A DNA stretch of 64,000 nt from Alphaproteobacteria bacterium (GTDB lineage Bacteria > Myxococcota_A > UBA796 > GCA-2862545). Under the pieces are notes generated by a model. That model was not told the origin of the DNA and ran no database searches. It saw nothing but the letters and a program-made list of their open reading frames with translations. Both the position numbers and the translations under genes were made by a program. The stretch lies in contig JACKEP010000006.1 of assembly GCA_020632915.1 (NCBI GenBank), positions 1 to 64,000 of the forward strand, given 5' to 3'. Below, piece by piece: positions 43,218 through 51,470 of this stretch (positions are counted from its first letter, which is position 1; each line of letters starts with the position of its first letter).

Positions 43218-44810
43218 CTACGGTGACGGCGCGTCCGCAGGCGGAACGTCGGGCGCCGCGGCCGGAGCGTCGGTGTCGGGGGGGAGCGCGCGGGGGCTCC
43301 CCGGACGTCGCGCCGCCAGCTCGTCGTTCCACGCGGTCCACCGGGCGATGAGGTCCGCGCGGACGTCGGGATCGTCGACCCGCGCGTCGCCGTCGACGGT
43401 GCGGACCTCGTAGTGGTCCCCGGGTCCCACCAGCAGGCGATGCGTGCGGGTCTGGAGGGCGGCGGTGGGGGCGGTGAGCAGCGCGCCCAGGTCGGCGTCG
43501 GGCGCCATGTTCGTGAGCTGCTCGATCATCTTCGGCGACGGTGGCGGGTTCTCGGTGACGACGCCGTGGCGGTCGAAGCGGCGGTCGAGCGGACGGGCCA
43601 GCTCGGCGGGCAGCGTGATGCCGGCGAGCTCGGCCAGCAGCGGGAACACGCGCGTCGTGGACACCGGCGCGTCCACCCGCTCCGCCTCGAGCTCGTACGG
43701 GCGCATCAGCACCAGCGGGACGTGGCTCACGGCGGGGGACGCGCTGAACGGGTGGCCCCACCGACCGTCCTCGCCGAGGTGCTCGCCGTGGTCGCCCACG
43801 ACGACGATCACGGCGTTCTCCAGCAGGGCCGCCCGCGCGGGTCCGAGGAACGCCATGGTGAGGTCGTCGAGCCACGCGAGCGTGGCGTCGTAGCGGACGG
43901 CGACGTCGTGGGCCTCACCGGCGGCCGGCTGCGCCAGCCCCGTCATCCACCGGAGCTGGTCGAGGGGGCTGAAGACGAGCTGGCCCGCGTCGCCGACGAC
44001 GTCGGTGCCGAGCACCTGCTGGAGGTTGGCGACGGGCGGGTTGCGCGGCGCGTGGGCCTCGGCCAGGTCGAGGAAGGCCAGGAACGGCCGGGTGACGCCG
44101 CGCTCGCTGCGGTCGTCGAGCCACGCCTCGAACACCCGCGCGCCGAGGCTCGACGTGTCCTTGAGCGACCAGCGGCTCTCCTGGGCGCCACGTCGCGCCG
44201 ACAGCGGATCGCCCCCGGCGTTCGCCACCAGGTTCTCGGCCTTGGACTGCCACGGACGCGCCCACGGCTGACCGGCGAGGTCGAAGCCCTGGAGCAGGTT
44301 GGACTCCGTGCTCACCCACGGGTTGTCGGACCAGGCGAACGTGTCCCAGCCGCGGTCGGCGAACACCTCGGCCAGGGTGGTGAAGCGGTCGTCGAGCCGA
44401 TCGCCGGGCGAGGCGACGCCGTGCAGGGCCACGGGCAGGCCGGTGAGCAGGCTCGCCGTGGCCGGCAGCGACCACGTGGCCGGCGCGACGGCCTGGGTGA
44501 ACACGACCCCGGCGTCGCCGAGCTGGGCGAGCCGGGGCGTGGTGTGCAGCGCCGGATCGGCGAGGCTGGTGCGGTCGAAGCGTGCGGCGTGCCACACGAC
44601 GACGACGACGTTCGGGGCGCCCTGCGGCGCGTCGGGCTTGGGGCCCCGGGTGGGGGCCGGACGCTCGCTGCGCGCCGGGGCGCCGTCCGCGGGTCGCGCG
44701 GCCTTGGCCTTGCCCTGGTAGGGGGCCGCCGTGCGCTCCGTGCCCTGACAGGCGTCGGTGCACCCCGACGCCAGCAGGGCGAGCAGCAGCGGTCGCAGGC
44801 GGGCGTGCAC
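43218..44810 (-). CDS. sulfatase / alkaline phosphatase superfamily lipoprotein
   Basis: A 530-residue lipoprotein (GTG 44810; signal MHARLRPLLLALLASGC). It has a family core: VVVVVWHAARFDRTS, the nucleophile region ATWSLPATASLLTGL and VVGDHGEHLGEDGRWGH. Typical members have DxLRxD at the first site; here the first Asp is replaced by His (HAARFD). The nucleophile is a Ser in SLPATAS instead of a formylglycine Cys context, so this may be a phosphoester, phosphonate or other hydrolase, or a weakly active relative. An Ala/Pro/Asp-rich tail ends the protein. The surface location is inferred from the lipobox. Confidence 0.83.
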   Translation of the reverse strand: MHARLRPLLLALLASGCTDACQGTERTAAPYQGKAKAARPADGAPARSERPAPTRGPKPDAPQGAPNVVVVVWHAARFDRTSLADPALHTTPRLAQLGDAGVVFTQAVAPATWSLPATASLLTGLPVALHGVASPGDRLDDRFTTLAEVFADRGWDTFAWSDNPWVSTESNLLQGFDLAGQPWARPWQSKAENLVANAGGDPLSARRGAQESRWSLKDTSSLGARVFEAWLDDRSERGVTRPFLAFLDLAEAHAPRNPPVANLQQVLGTDVVGDAGQLVFSPLDQLRWMTGLAQPAAGEAHDVAVRYDATLAWLDDLTMAFLGPARAALLENAVIVVVGDHGEHLGEDGRWGHPFSASPAVSHVPLVLMRPYELEAERVDAPVSTTRVFPLLAELAGITLPAELARPLDRRFDRHGVVTENPPPSPKMIEQLTNMAPDADLGALLTAPTAALQTRTHRLLVGPGDHYEVRTVDGDARVDDPDVRADLIARWTAWNDELAARRPGSPRALPPDTDAPAAAPDVPPADAPSP

Positions 44811-44942
44811 GACGGGCCTCGGTGGCGGGGCCGCGAAGGTAGCACGCACTGCCGCGACCGGCGGCAGGACGTGTGCGCGCCGCGCGCGACGGATTACGGG
44901 GCGCCACCGTCCGACCCGGGGCCCGCGCCCGCTGGAGGTCTC

Positions 44943-45140
44943 ATGTCCGATCACGGCTTCGTCCCCGACGACAACAACGCTGCCATGGACGCCGGCGTCG
45001 CGATGCTGGTCGTCTTCGTACCGTTCGTGCTGATGGTGTTCGTCGGCCTGTACGTGCTGGGCGGCGTCAACCTGTTCGGTGGCGGCGGTGGCGACCACGG
45101 CGATGCCGCCGAGCACGCGTCGGCGTCCGCCGAGCACTGA
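44943..45140 (+). CDS. small single-span membrane protein (65 aa)
   Basis: A 65-residue protein with one membrane segment (about 19-43, AMLVVFVPFVLMVFVGLYV) and a Gly/His/Asp-rich tail (GGGGGDHGDAAEHASASAEH). A strong ribosome site, ctggaggtctc, precedes the ATG. The His-rich tail could bind metal but is short. No family is recognised. It precedes another small membrane protein gene. Confidence 0.7.
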   Translation: MSDHGFVPDDNNAAMDAGVAMLVVFVPFVLMVFVGLYVLGGVNLFGGGGGDHGDAAEHASASAEH

Positions 45141-45185
45141 TCGGCCGATCGGCGTCGTCCGCGACGCGCGGCAGGAGGATCGGCC

Positions 45186-45617
45186 ATGTGGCGCGCGTTC
45201 GTGAGCATCGTGGCCGGGCTGATGACGGCGGGCCTCGCGATCGCCGGCATCGAGAGCATCGCGCAGGCGCTCTGGCCGCCCCCCGAGGGCTTCGACCCCA
45301 CCGACCCCGACCAGCTCGACGCGCTGGTGATGGCGATGCCGATGGCCGCCAAGCTCATCGTCACGGCGGGCTTCGGGCTGGGCCCTCTGCTCGGCGCCGT
45401 CCTCGGCGGCTACCTGTCGCAGGAGCGTGAGCTCCGCGTCGCGGTGGGCGTCGGGGTGGTGATGGAGGGGATGACCCTGCTGAACCTGTCGGCCATCGCC
45501 CATCCGGTGTGGATGACCGTGGCGGCCGCTGCGGTCCCGCTTCCGTGCGCCCTGGCCGGTGGCTGGATCGCCCGTCGCCTGAACCAGCGCGAGGACGGCG
45601 CGGGCGCCGCAGCGTGA
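45186..45617 (+). CDS. small four-helix membrane protein
   Basis: A 143-residue integral membrane protein with four hydrophobic segments (for example IVAGLMTAGLAIAGIES and TAGFGLGPLLGAVLGGYL), beginning after a very good ribosome site (gcaggaggatcggcc). The chain between segments 1 and 2 contains PPPEGFDPTDPDQLDALV, probably periplasmic. Translation is coupled to the next gene (GTGA). Function unknown. Confidence 0.75.
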   Translation: MWRAFVSIVAGLMTAGLAIAGIESIAQALWPPPEGFDPTDPDQLDALVMAMPMAAKLIVTAGFGLGPLLGAVLGGYLSQERELRVAVGVGVVMEGMTLLNLSAIAHPVWMTVAAAAVPLPCALAGGWIARRLNQREDGAGAAA

Positions 45618-47950
45618 CCCCGCCGCCCGCCGCGCACGGCCGCGGCGCCACCGGGTTCGCGGTGGCCGTGGGGCTCGGCGCGGTCGCCCTGACGGCCCTG
45701 TACCTGGTGCATGCGCGCGTCCACGGCGCGTGGCAGGTCGACGACGCCGGCATCACGTTCGCCTACGCGCGCAACATCGCCGCCGGGCACGGCGCGGTCA
45801 CCAACCCCGGCGACGCCGCGCTGAACGAGGGCTACTCGAACCCGGCGTGGACCGCCCTGCTCGCGCTGTTCATGGTGGCGGGCGCCTTCGACCTCGTGGT
45901 CACCCCCAAGGTGCTGTCGGTGGTGGCCACCGTCGCCACGTTCGCGGTGATGGCCGGGGTGGTGCGGCGCCTCGACGACGACCGGTGGTCGGCCTCGATG
46001 CTCGTGCCCGCAGCCGTGCTGATCGCCAATGGCAGCTTCGTCGCGTGGAGCATCGGCGGGCTCGAGAACCCCGAGTACGTGCTGGCGATCACGGCGGCCA
46101 TCGCCGTCTACCTGCGCGACGTGGCGGCGCCCGACCGGTGGCCCGTGTCCGGCCCGCTGTTCTTCCTGGTGGCGATCAGCCGACCGGAGGGCCTGGTCTA
46201 CACCGTGGCCGTCGGCGTGGACGCCGCGGTGCGCGCGCTCGCCACGCGACGGGTGGGCTGGCTGCTGCGGCTCGTGGTGGGCGTGGCCGTGCCCGTGGGC
46301 CTGTATGGCGCGTGGCACCTGGCCACGTTCGGCGACCTGCTGCCCAACACCTACTACGCCAAGTCGCGCGACGTCTCCCTGGCCACGCGGCTGTTCGACC
46401 CGCGCGCCAACGGCTGGCAGTACCTGCTCGAGGGCCTGCGCACCTGGACCCAGCTGCCGCTGCTGCTCGTCGGGGTGGTGGCCCTCGCCGACCGCGAGGC
46501 GTGGCGCAAGGGCGTCGGGGCCGTGCTGCTCGGGCTGATCGCGAGCGTCGTGTTCGTGCTCGTGTCCAACGGCGACTGGATGATGCAGTACCGGTTCGCG
46601 TCGCCCACGTTCGCGCTGCTGGCGCTGCTCGCGGGCCTGGGCACGGCGACGCTGCGGCGCTCGGTGCTCGGCGGCGGACCCTGGCTGCGCGGGGGGATCG
46701 AGGTCGTCGCCGGGCTGGCGCTCGCCGCGGGCGTCGGCTGGCACCTGCAGGAACAGCTCGAGCAGATCCGCACCAACCCCACGGTGCCGCTGGAGAGCCG
46801 CCTGGTCCGCCTGCCGCGCCTGATGGCCGTCGCCGAGGGGCTGGGCCTGGAGCGGCCCGAGATCCTGATGTCGGACATGGGCGGCCCGATGTGGGTCAAC
46901 GACCAGGGCCAGGCCGAGCTGCTCGACATGTTCGGGCTGTGCACCCGCGAGGTCGCGATGGCGCTGCACCACCGCGACATCGACGCCCTCTGGCAGTTCG
47001 GCTTCGTCGACCACGACCCGGCGTTCCTGCAGTTCCCGCCCACGCTGTACAGGGCGTGGCGCCTGGACGCGTGCCCCTGGTTCCAGGAGGACTACGCCCC
47101 GCTCGAGGACTGGAAGGCGAGCCGCGCCGAGACGGGGTTCTTCGTGCGCCGCGACCTGATCGAGCCCCCGTGGGAGGATCGCTTCGCGACGGGCACGGTG
47201 GTGGTGCAGCGGCCGCTGCGGGTGCACGACGTGCGGCTGGTCGCGGCCCGACCGGGCGCGGCCGAGGTGGAGGTGCTGTTCTCCCTCCGTGAGCCGGCGT
47301 CGGTCAGCCCGCGGGTGCGGCTCGTGGTCACCGGTGAGCGGCCCCACGACGACGTCGTCACCCTCCTGCCGTTCCTGCTGCCGTCGGGTCTCGCACCGGA
47401 TCGGGTCTACCGTGGCCAGGCCACGATGGAGGTGCCCGAGGACGTCGGCGTGGTGACGTCGGTGCAGGTGGTGGGCACGCCCGAACCCTCCGACCTGCGC
47501 CTGCCGCCCCAGTGGTCGGTCGTGGGCACCGGCGTGCCCGACCCGGGCGCGACCGCGCTCCCCGAGGACATGCCGGTGGCCTACGACGGGGACGCGGGCC
47601 GCACGCCGGACGGGGGCGTCCGCTTCGCCCCGGTCCACGCCGACGACAACCGCGTGTGCACCCCGGCGGTCGTGCCCACCGAGGACATGCGGCTGGCGAC
47701 CACGCTGTCCCTGCCGCGCGTCGACGGCCGGCTCGATCTGGAGCTGCGCTGGTTCGACGCCCGCGGCGCCTTCGTCGACCGCGTGCGCACGTGGACGTGG
47801 TCCACGCCCTTCGACGCACCCCGTGAGCAGACGCTGGTGGTGCGCCCGCTCGCCGAGGCGGCCTACGTGCGCGCCTGCTGGGTGTTCCGCGACGGCACCG
47901 GCGAGGCCGTGTTCGCCCGCATCGCGTGGGGACGGGCGGTGGTGCGGTAG
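45614..47950 (+). CDS. GT-C-fold glycosyltransferase-like membrane protein
   Basis: A 778-residue protein; the GTG overlaps the stop of the small membrane gene (GTGA). Ten or so hydrophobic segments occupy residues 15-400. The N-terminal loop VDDAGITFAYARNIAAGHG with NEGYSNPAW is the DD motif and flanking region of lipid-sugar-dependent GT-C transferases. After about residue 420 a periplasmic part follows (SDMGGPMWVNDQGQAELLDM), and then beta-rich domains with no homology seen. It probably transfers a sugar from a polyprenyl-phosphate donor to a cell-surface glycan. The acceptor is unknown. Confidence 0.82.
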   Translation: MTPPPAAHGRGATGFAVAVGLGAVALTALYLVHARVHGAWQVDDAGITFAYARNIAAGHGAVTNPGDAALNEGYSNPAWTALLALFMVAGAFDLVVTPKVLSVVATVATFAVMAGVVRRLDDDRWSASMLVPAAVLIANGSFVAWSIGGLENPEYVLAITAAIAVYLRDVAAPDRWPVSGPLFFLVAISRPEGLVYTVAVGVDAAVRALATRRVGWLLRLVVGVAVPVGLYGAWHLATFGDLLPNTYYAKSRDVSLATRLFDPRANGWQYLLEGLRTWTQLPLLLVGVVALADREAWRKGVGAVLLGLIASVVFVLVSNGDWMMQYRFASPTFALLALLAGLGTATLRRSVLGGGPWLRGGIEVVAGLALAAGVGWHLQEQLEQIRTNPTVPLESRLVRLPRLMAVAEGLGLERPEILMSDMGGPMWVNDQGQAELLDMFGLCTREVAMALHHRDIDALWQFGFVDHDPAFLQFPPTLYRAWRLDACPWFQEDYAPLEDWKASRAETGFFVRRDLIEPPWEDRFATGTVVVQRPLRVHDVRLVAARPGAAEVEVLFSLREPASVSPRVRLVVTGERPHDDVVTLLPFLLPSGLAPDRVYRGQATMEVPEDVGVVTSVQVVGTPEPSDLRLPPQWSVVGTGVPDPGATALPEDMPVAYDGDAGRTPDGGVRFAPVHADDNRVCTPAVVPTEDMRLATTLSLPRVDGRLDLELRWFDARGAFVDRVRTWTWSTPFDAPREQTLVVRPLAEAAYVRACWVFRDGTGEAVFARIAWGRAVVR

Positions 47951-47963
47951 GCGGGCGCGGCGT

Positions 47964-50003
47964 CTACGGGACGATGCGCCAGCCGCCGATACGCACGGTG
48001 CCGGTGGCCTGGGCGAAGCGCACGCAGAACCGGACCTGCTCGCCGCCGGGCGGGCGGGGGAACACCCACGTGCGCACCGCGAGGTCGCCGGGACCGTCGA
48101 GCAGGTGACGGGTGGCGTGGACCGTGCCGCCCACCTGGACGTGCTCGCCCTTCGCGTCGAGCCAGCCGTCTTCGACCTGGACCGTCTGCCAGGCCTTGTC
48201 GCCCTTGGTGAGCGCGGCCACCTGGAGCTCGGCCTCGGCGGTGACGTCGGCGGTGGCCGGCACGAACGGCGAGCAGGCGCGCGCCGCAGCACCCGGCGTG
48301 GGCACGCGGACCTCGATGCCGTCGCGTCCGTCGGCGAGCGTGACCGCCTCCAGGGCGCCGTCGGCCGGCAGGAACGGCACCCAGCCCTCCTTGCCGCCCA
48401 GCGTCAGCGGCAGGGCGCCGGGGAGCTCCGACAGCGGCACGCCCGGTGGCGCGGCGTCGGCGGGGGGCGTGGCGGCGGCGACCGGCGCCTCGAGCTCGCC
48501 CCCGAGGGGACGGCTCTCGAAGGCGCGCACGAGCACGACGGGGCCGTCCTCGGGCGAGGCGATCGCGAGGCGCCACGGGCCCACGGTCTCGGGACCGAGC
48601 ACGGCGGGGCGCTGCTCGCCGCTGCCGGGCGCCAGCGTCACCTCGGCGTCGCCGACCGTGAGCACGGCGGGGGACGTGCCGGCGAACACGACCAGATCGG
48701 GCACCACCTCGTGGGCGCCGGCGCGCAGCGGATCGTCCCATGTCCACACCAGGGACGTGCCCGGCGTGACCCACGACAGCGTCTCGTCCTTGCCGCCCCG
48801 GGCCTTGACCGTGACGGTGGGGGCGGCGTCGAACGACCAGGCGTAGTCGTGGCTCTCGACGGGGATCGACGACGGCCGGACGACCAGCGCGGTGGGCGGG
48901 TGGGCGAACGCGCCCGTGCAGCCCTCGCCGCGGTCGTGCGCCGTCAGGGCGCGGCCGTCCTCGTAGACGACCAGCGGCGAGGCGGAGGTGTAGCCGTAGC
49001 GCTGGTACAGGCGCAGGTCGGAGACGTCCTCGTAGGCGGGGAGCTTGAGCACGTAGCGGCACAGGCCCACCTCGCCGTCCTCGAGCGTGGCCGGCAGGCG
49101 CTCGGGGCGACCCACCCGGGACACGGCAGGGCCGGACGACGCGGCCTTCGCGCCGGCGCCGGCGCTCGGGGGCGTGCGCACGCCGGCGAGGGAGCCGATC
49201 ACGGCCGTGGCGGTGTCGCCGTCGCCGATCACGAGGTCGTGGACGACCAGCACGGGGCCGTCGTCGGGCACGGTGAGCGTGATCTCCGACGGCGCGACGG
49301 GCGCCTCGGCGTCGAGCGTGACGCGCACGCCACCGCCGTCGCCGGGCACGTCGACCGTGGCGCCGCCGAAGGCGAGCACGGCGGGCGTGTCGGACTGGCT
49401 GGCGACGGCGGCGAGCGACACCACGGGCGCGCCCCAGCCCGGGCTCCAGGCGGCGTCGATCGGGACGTGGAGCGTGGTGCCCGGCACCACGTAGAACACG
49501 GGCTGGGGTCCGGCCGGACCGCGGCGTCGCTCGGCGCGGACCTCGCCGGTGAGCCGCGCGGTGTAGGCGTGGCCGTCGACGTCGCCGGACGCGGGTCGCA
49601 CGAACAGGCCGAGCGGGGCGTGGGCGAACGCGCCGTCACAGCTGCCGCCCCGGCTGTGGGGGGTGAGCGCCGTGCCGTCCTCGAACACGAGCACGGGGCT
49701 CGCGTCGAAGAAGCCGGCGTGGTCGGACAGGCCCTTGTCGCTGACGGCCTCGAGCTCGGGGGCGCGCAGCAGCCACGTGCAGCTGCCGCGGCTCTCGGGG
49801 GCGCCGACGGCCAGCGCTGCGGGGGTGCCCGTGCGCCGGACCTCGCCGACGGCGATGGGCCCCGACGGTCCGGTGGCGACCGTCCCCGGTGCTGGCGGCG
49901 GCTGGGCCGCCCGGTTCCACAGCCAGAAGGCGACGCCGGTGACGGCGACGAGTCCCACCAGGACGGGGAGGGGGACCAGCAGCCGGGACGCGGGCTCCGC
50001 CAT
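47964..50003 (-). CDS. exported/anchored protein with internal duplication
   Basis: A 679-residue protein with one N-terminal hydrophobic segment (LLVPLPVLVGLVAVTGVAFW) and a large extracytoplasmic part. Two homologous modules are visible: residues about 73-140 (CTWLLRAPELEAVSD, HSRGGSCDGAFAH) and about 300-370 (CRYVLKLPAYEDVSD, HDRGEGCTGAFAH). Each has paired cysteines and the same order of strands. The rest is beta-rich with Pro/Ala linkers. It starts 5 nt downstream of the aminotransferase gene on the same strand, so the two are likely co-transcribed. No family is recognised. Confidence 0.75.
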   Translation of the reverse strand: MAEPASRLLVPLPVLVGLVAVTGVAFWLWNRAAQPPPAPGTVATGPSGPIAVGEVRRTGTPAALAVGAPESRGSCTWLLRAPELEAVSDKGLSDHAGFFDASPVLVFEDGTALTPHSRGGSCDGAFAHAPLGLFVRPASGDVDGHAYTARLTGEVRAERRRGPAGPQPVFYVVPGTTLHVPIDAAWSPGWGAPVVSLAAVASQSDTPAVLAFGGATVDVPGDGGGVRVTLDAEAPVAPSEITLTVPDDGPVLVVHDLVIGDGDTATAVIGSLAGVRTPPSAGAGAKAASSGPAVSRVGRPERLPATLEDGEVGLCRYVLKLPAYEDVSDLRLYQRYGYTSASPLVVYEDGRALTAHDRGEGCTGAFAHPPTALVVRPSSIPVESHDYAWSFDAAPTVTVKARGGKDETLSWVTPGTSLVWTWDDPLRAGAHEVVPDLVVFAGTSPAVLTVGDAEVTLAPGSGEQRPAVLGPETVGPWRLAIASPEDGPVVLVRAFESRPLGGELEAPVAAATPPADAAPPGVPLSELPGALPLTLGGKEGWVPFLPADGALEAVTLADGRDGIEVRVPTPGAAARACSPFVPATADVTAEAELQVAALTKGDKAWQTVQVEDGWLDAKGEHVQVGGTVHATRHLLDGPGDLAVRTWVFPRPPGGEQVRFCVRFAQATGTVRIGGWRIVP

Positions 50004-50008
50004 GGGGG

Positions 50009-51322
50009 TCAGCCTGTGAACGGGGTGAGGGCTGCGCGCAGGGAGGCGAGGGTGGCTTCGACGTCGGCCATCGACACGCTGCCCACCGACAGGCGGATCC
50101 AGCCCGATCCCCCAGGGTAGTCGAAGCAGGTGAACGGGACGTAGGCCACGCCGGCGGTGTGGAGGATCCACTTCCGGACCGCCTCGTCGTCGGGCAGCGG
50201 TGTGCCGTCGGGCGCGGTGCGGCCCACCAGATCGAGCTGGACGGACAGGTAGATCGCCCCGGCCACCGAGAGGCAGCGGATGGGCAGGCCGTCGCGGGCC
50301 ATGTCCTCGATGCCACGCTGCAACAGCTCGAGGCGCTGCTGGACCTGCCGCTTGAAGTGGTCGAGGTAGTCGCCGAGCAGGCTCGGATCCTGCAGCAGCG
50401 CGGCGGTGGCGAGCTGCTCGGCGCGGGCCGGCCACGCGCCCATGTGACCGACGAGCGCCTGCATCTTGGCGCGGACCCACGGCGGGGCGACGCACCAGCC
50501 CACGCGCAGCCCGGTGGCGGCCCACCACTTGCTGATCGCGTCGACCATCACCGTGTAGGGCGCCATCGCGGGGCGCAGGCCGATCGGCGTGAGGTGGCGG
50601 GCGCCGGCGAACGTCAGCTGCCAGTAGACGGCGTCGTACAGCAGCATCAGCGGCCGCTCGCCCAGCTCCCGCCGGCGCGCGTTCTCGGCCAGGATGGCGT
50701 CGCAGAGCTCGCCCAGCACCTCTTCGGTGATCACCGTGCCGGAGGGGTTCTGCGGGCTGTTGATCACGAGCAGGCGCGCGGTGGACAGGTGGGGCGCCAG
50801 CTGCGCCGCGGTGGGCATGAACCCCGTCTCGGGCTGGGTGACGATGGGCACGCCGCGGCCGCGGTTGAGGTAGACGTAGTAGGACACGTTCCACGACGGC
50901 ACCGGGTAGACGACCGTGTCGCCCTCGGCGACGATGGTGGCGAACGTGGCGTAGATCGGCGGCCGCGCGCCGGAGCCGGCGAGGACGCTGTCGATCGGGA
51001 ACGTCAGGCCGAGCTCGCGCTCGTACAGCGCCACCACGGCCGCCCGGAGCTCGGGCACGCCGACGGCGGGCGGGTAGTTCGTCTGGCCGGCGTCGAGCTC
51101 GTCCTTGATGCGGTCGCGCAGGGCGTCGGGGATGGGGAAGTAGCGCGGGTCGAAGTCGCCGATCGTGAGGTTGTGGATGGCCTTGCCCTGCGCGCGCAGC
51201 TCGCGGACCTCGCCGGCGATGGCGAGGATCTGGCTGCCCTTGAGGCCGTCCATGCCGGGCTGCGTGGCGCGCGCCGCGAGGTCTGCGGCGCTGCGGTAGT
51301 GGGAGGCGACGTCGACGGCCAT
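50009..51322 (-). CDS. PLP-dependent aminotransferase class I/II
   Basis: A 437-residue enzyme of the fold-type I aspartate aminotransferase family. The substrate-loop region INSPQNPSGTVI and the PLP lysine context DAISKWWAATGLRVGW are clear, along with LTIGDFDPRYFPIP. It catalyses transfer of an amino group between an amino acid and a 2-oxo acid; the acceptor cannot be told. A good ribosome site (GGAG) precedes the ATG at 51322. It is divergent to the ABC exporter across 148 nt and upstream of the duplicated exported protein. Confidence 0.92.
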   Translation of the reverse strand: MAVDVASHYRSAADLAARATQPGMDGLKGSQILAIAGEVRELRAQGKAIHNLTIGDFDPRYFPIPDALRDRIKDELDAGQTNYPPAVGVPELRAAVVALYERELGLTFPIDSVLAGSGARPPIYATFATIVAEGDTVVYPVPSWNVSYYVYLNRGRGVPIVTQPETGFMPTAAQLAPHLSTARLLVINSPQNPSGTVITEEVLGELCDAILAENARRRELGERPLMLLYDAVYWQLTFAGARHLTPIGLRPAMAPYTVMVDAISKWWAATGLRVGWCVAPPWVRAKMQALVGHMGAWPARAEQLATAALLQDPSLLGDYLDHFKRQVQQRLELLQRGIEDMARDGLPIRCLSVAGAIYLSVQLDLVGRTAPDGTPLPDDEAVRKWILHTAGVAYVPFTCFDYPGGSGWIRLSVGSVSMADVEATLASLRAALTPFTG

Positions 51323-51470
51323 GGCGGCTCCGGTGGGTGGCGTGGGGGGCAGCGTAACGCCCCCGGGTGGTGCCGCTCCACGCGGTCGTCTGCCCGATCG
51401 GACAGGTCGGGGTGGGCGCCGGTTGGACCGTGCTTACGCTGCGCGGACCGCCTGCTCCCAGGGGTCCGTC

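Noticed and set aside
44943..45140. His-rich tail small membrane protein as a metal transporter
   Set aside because: A single membrane span and three His in a Gly/Asp tail are not enough evidence.
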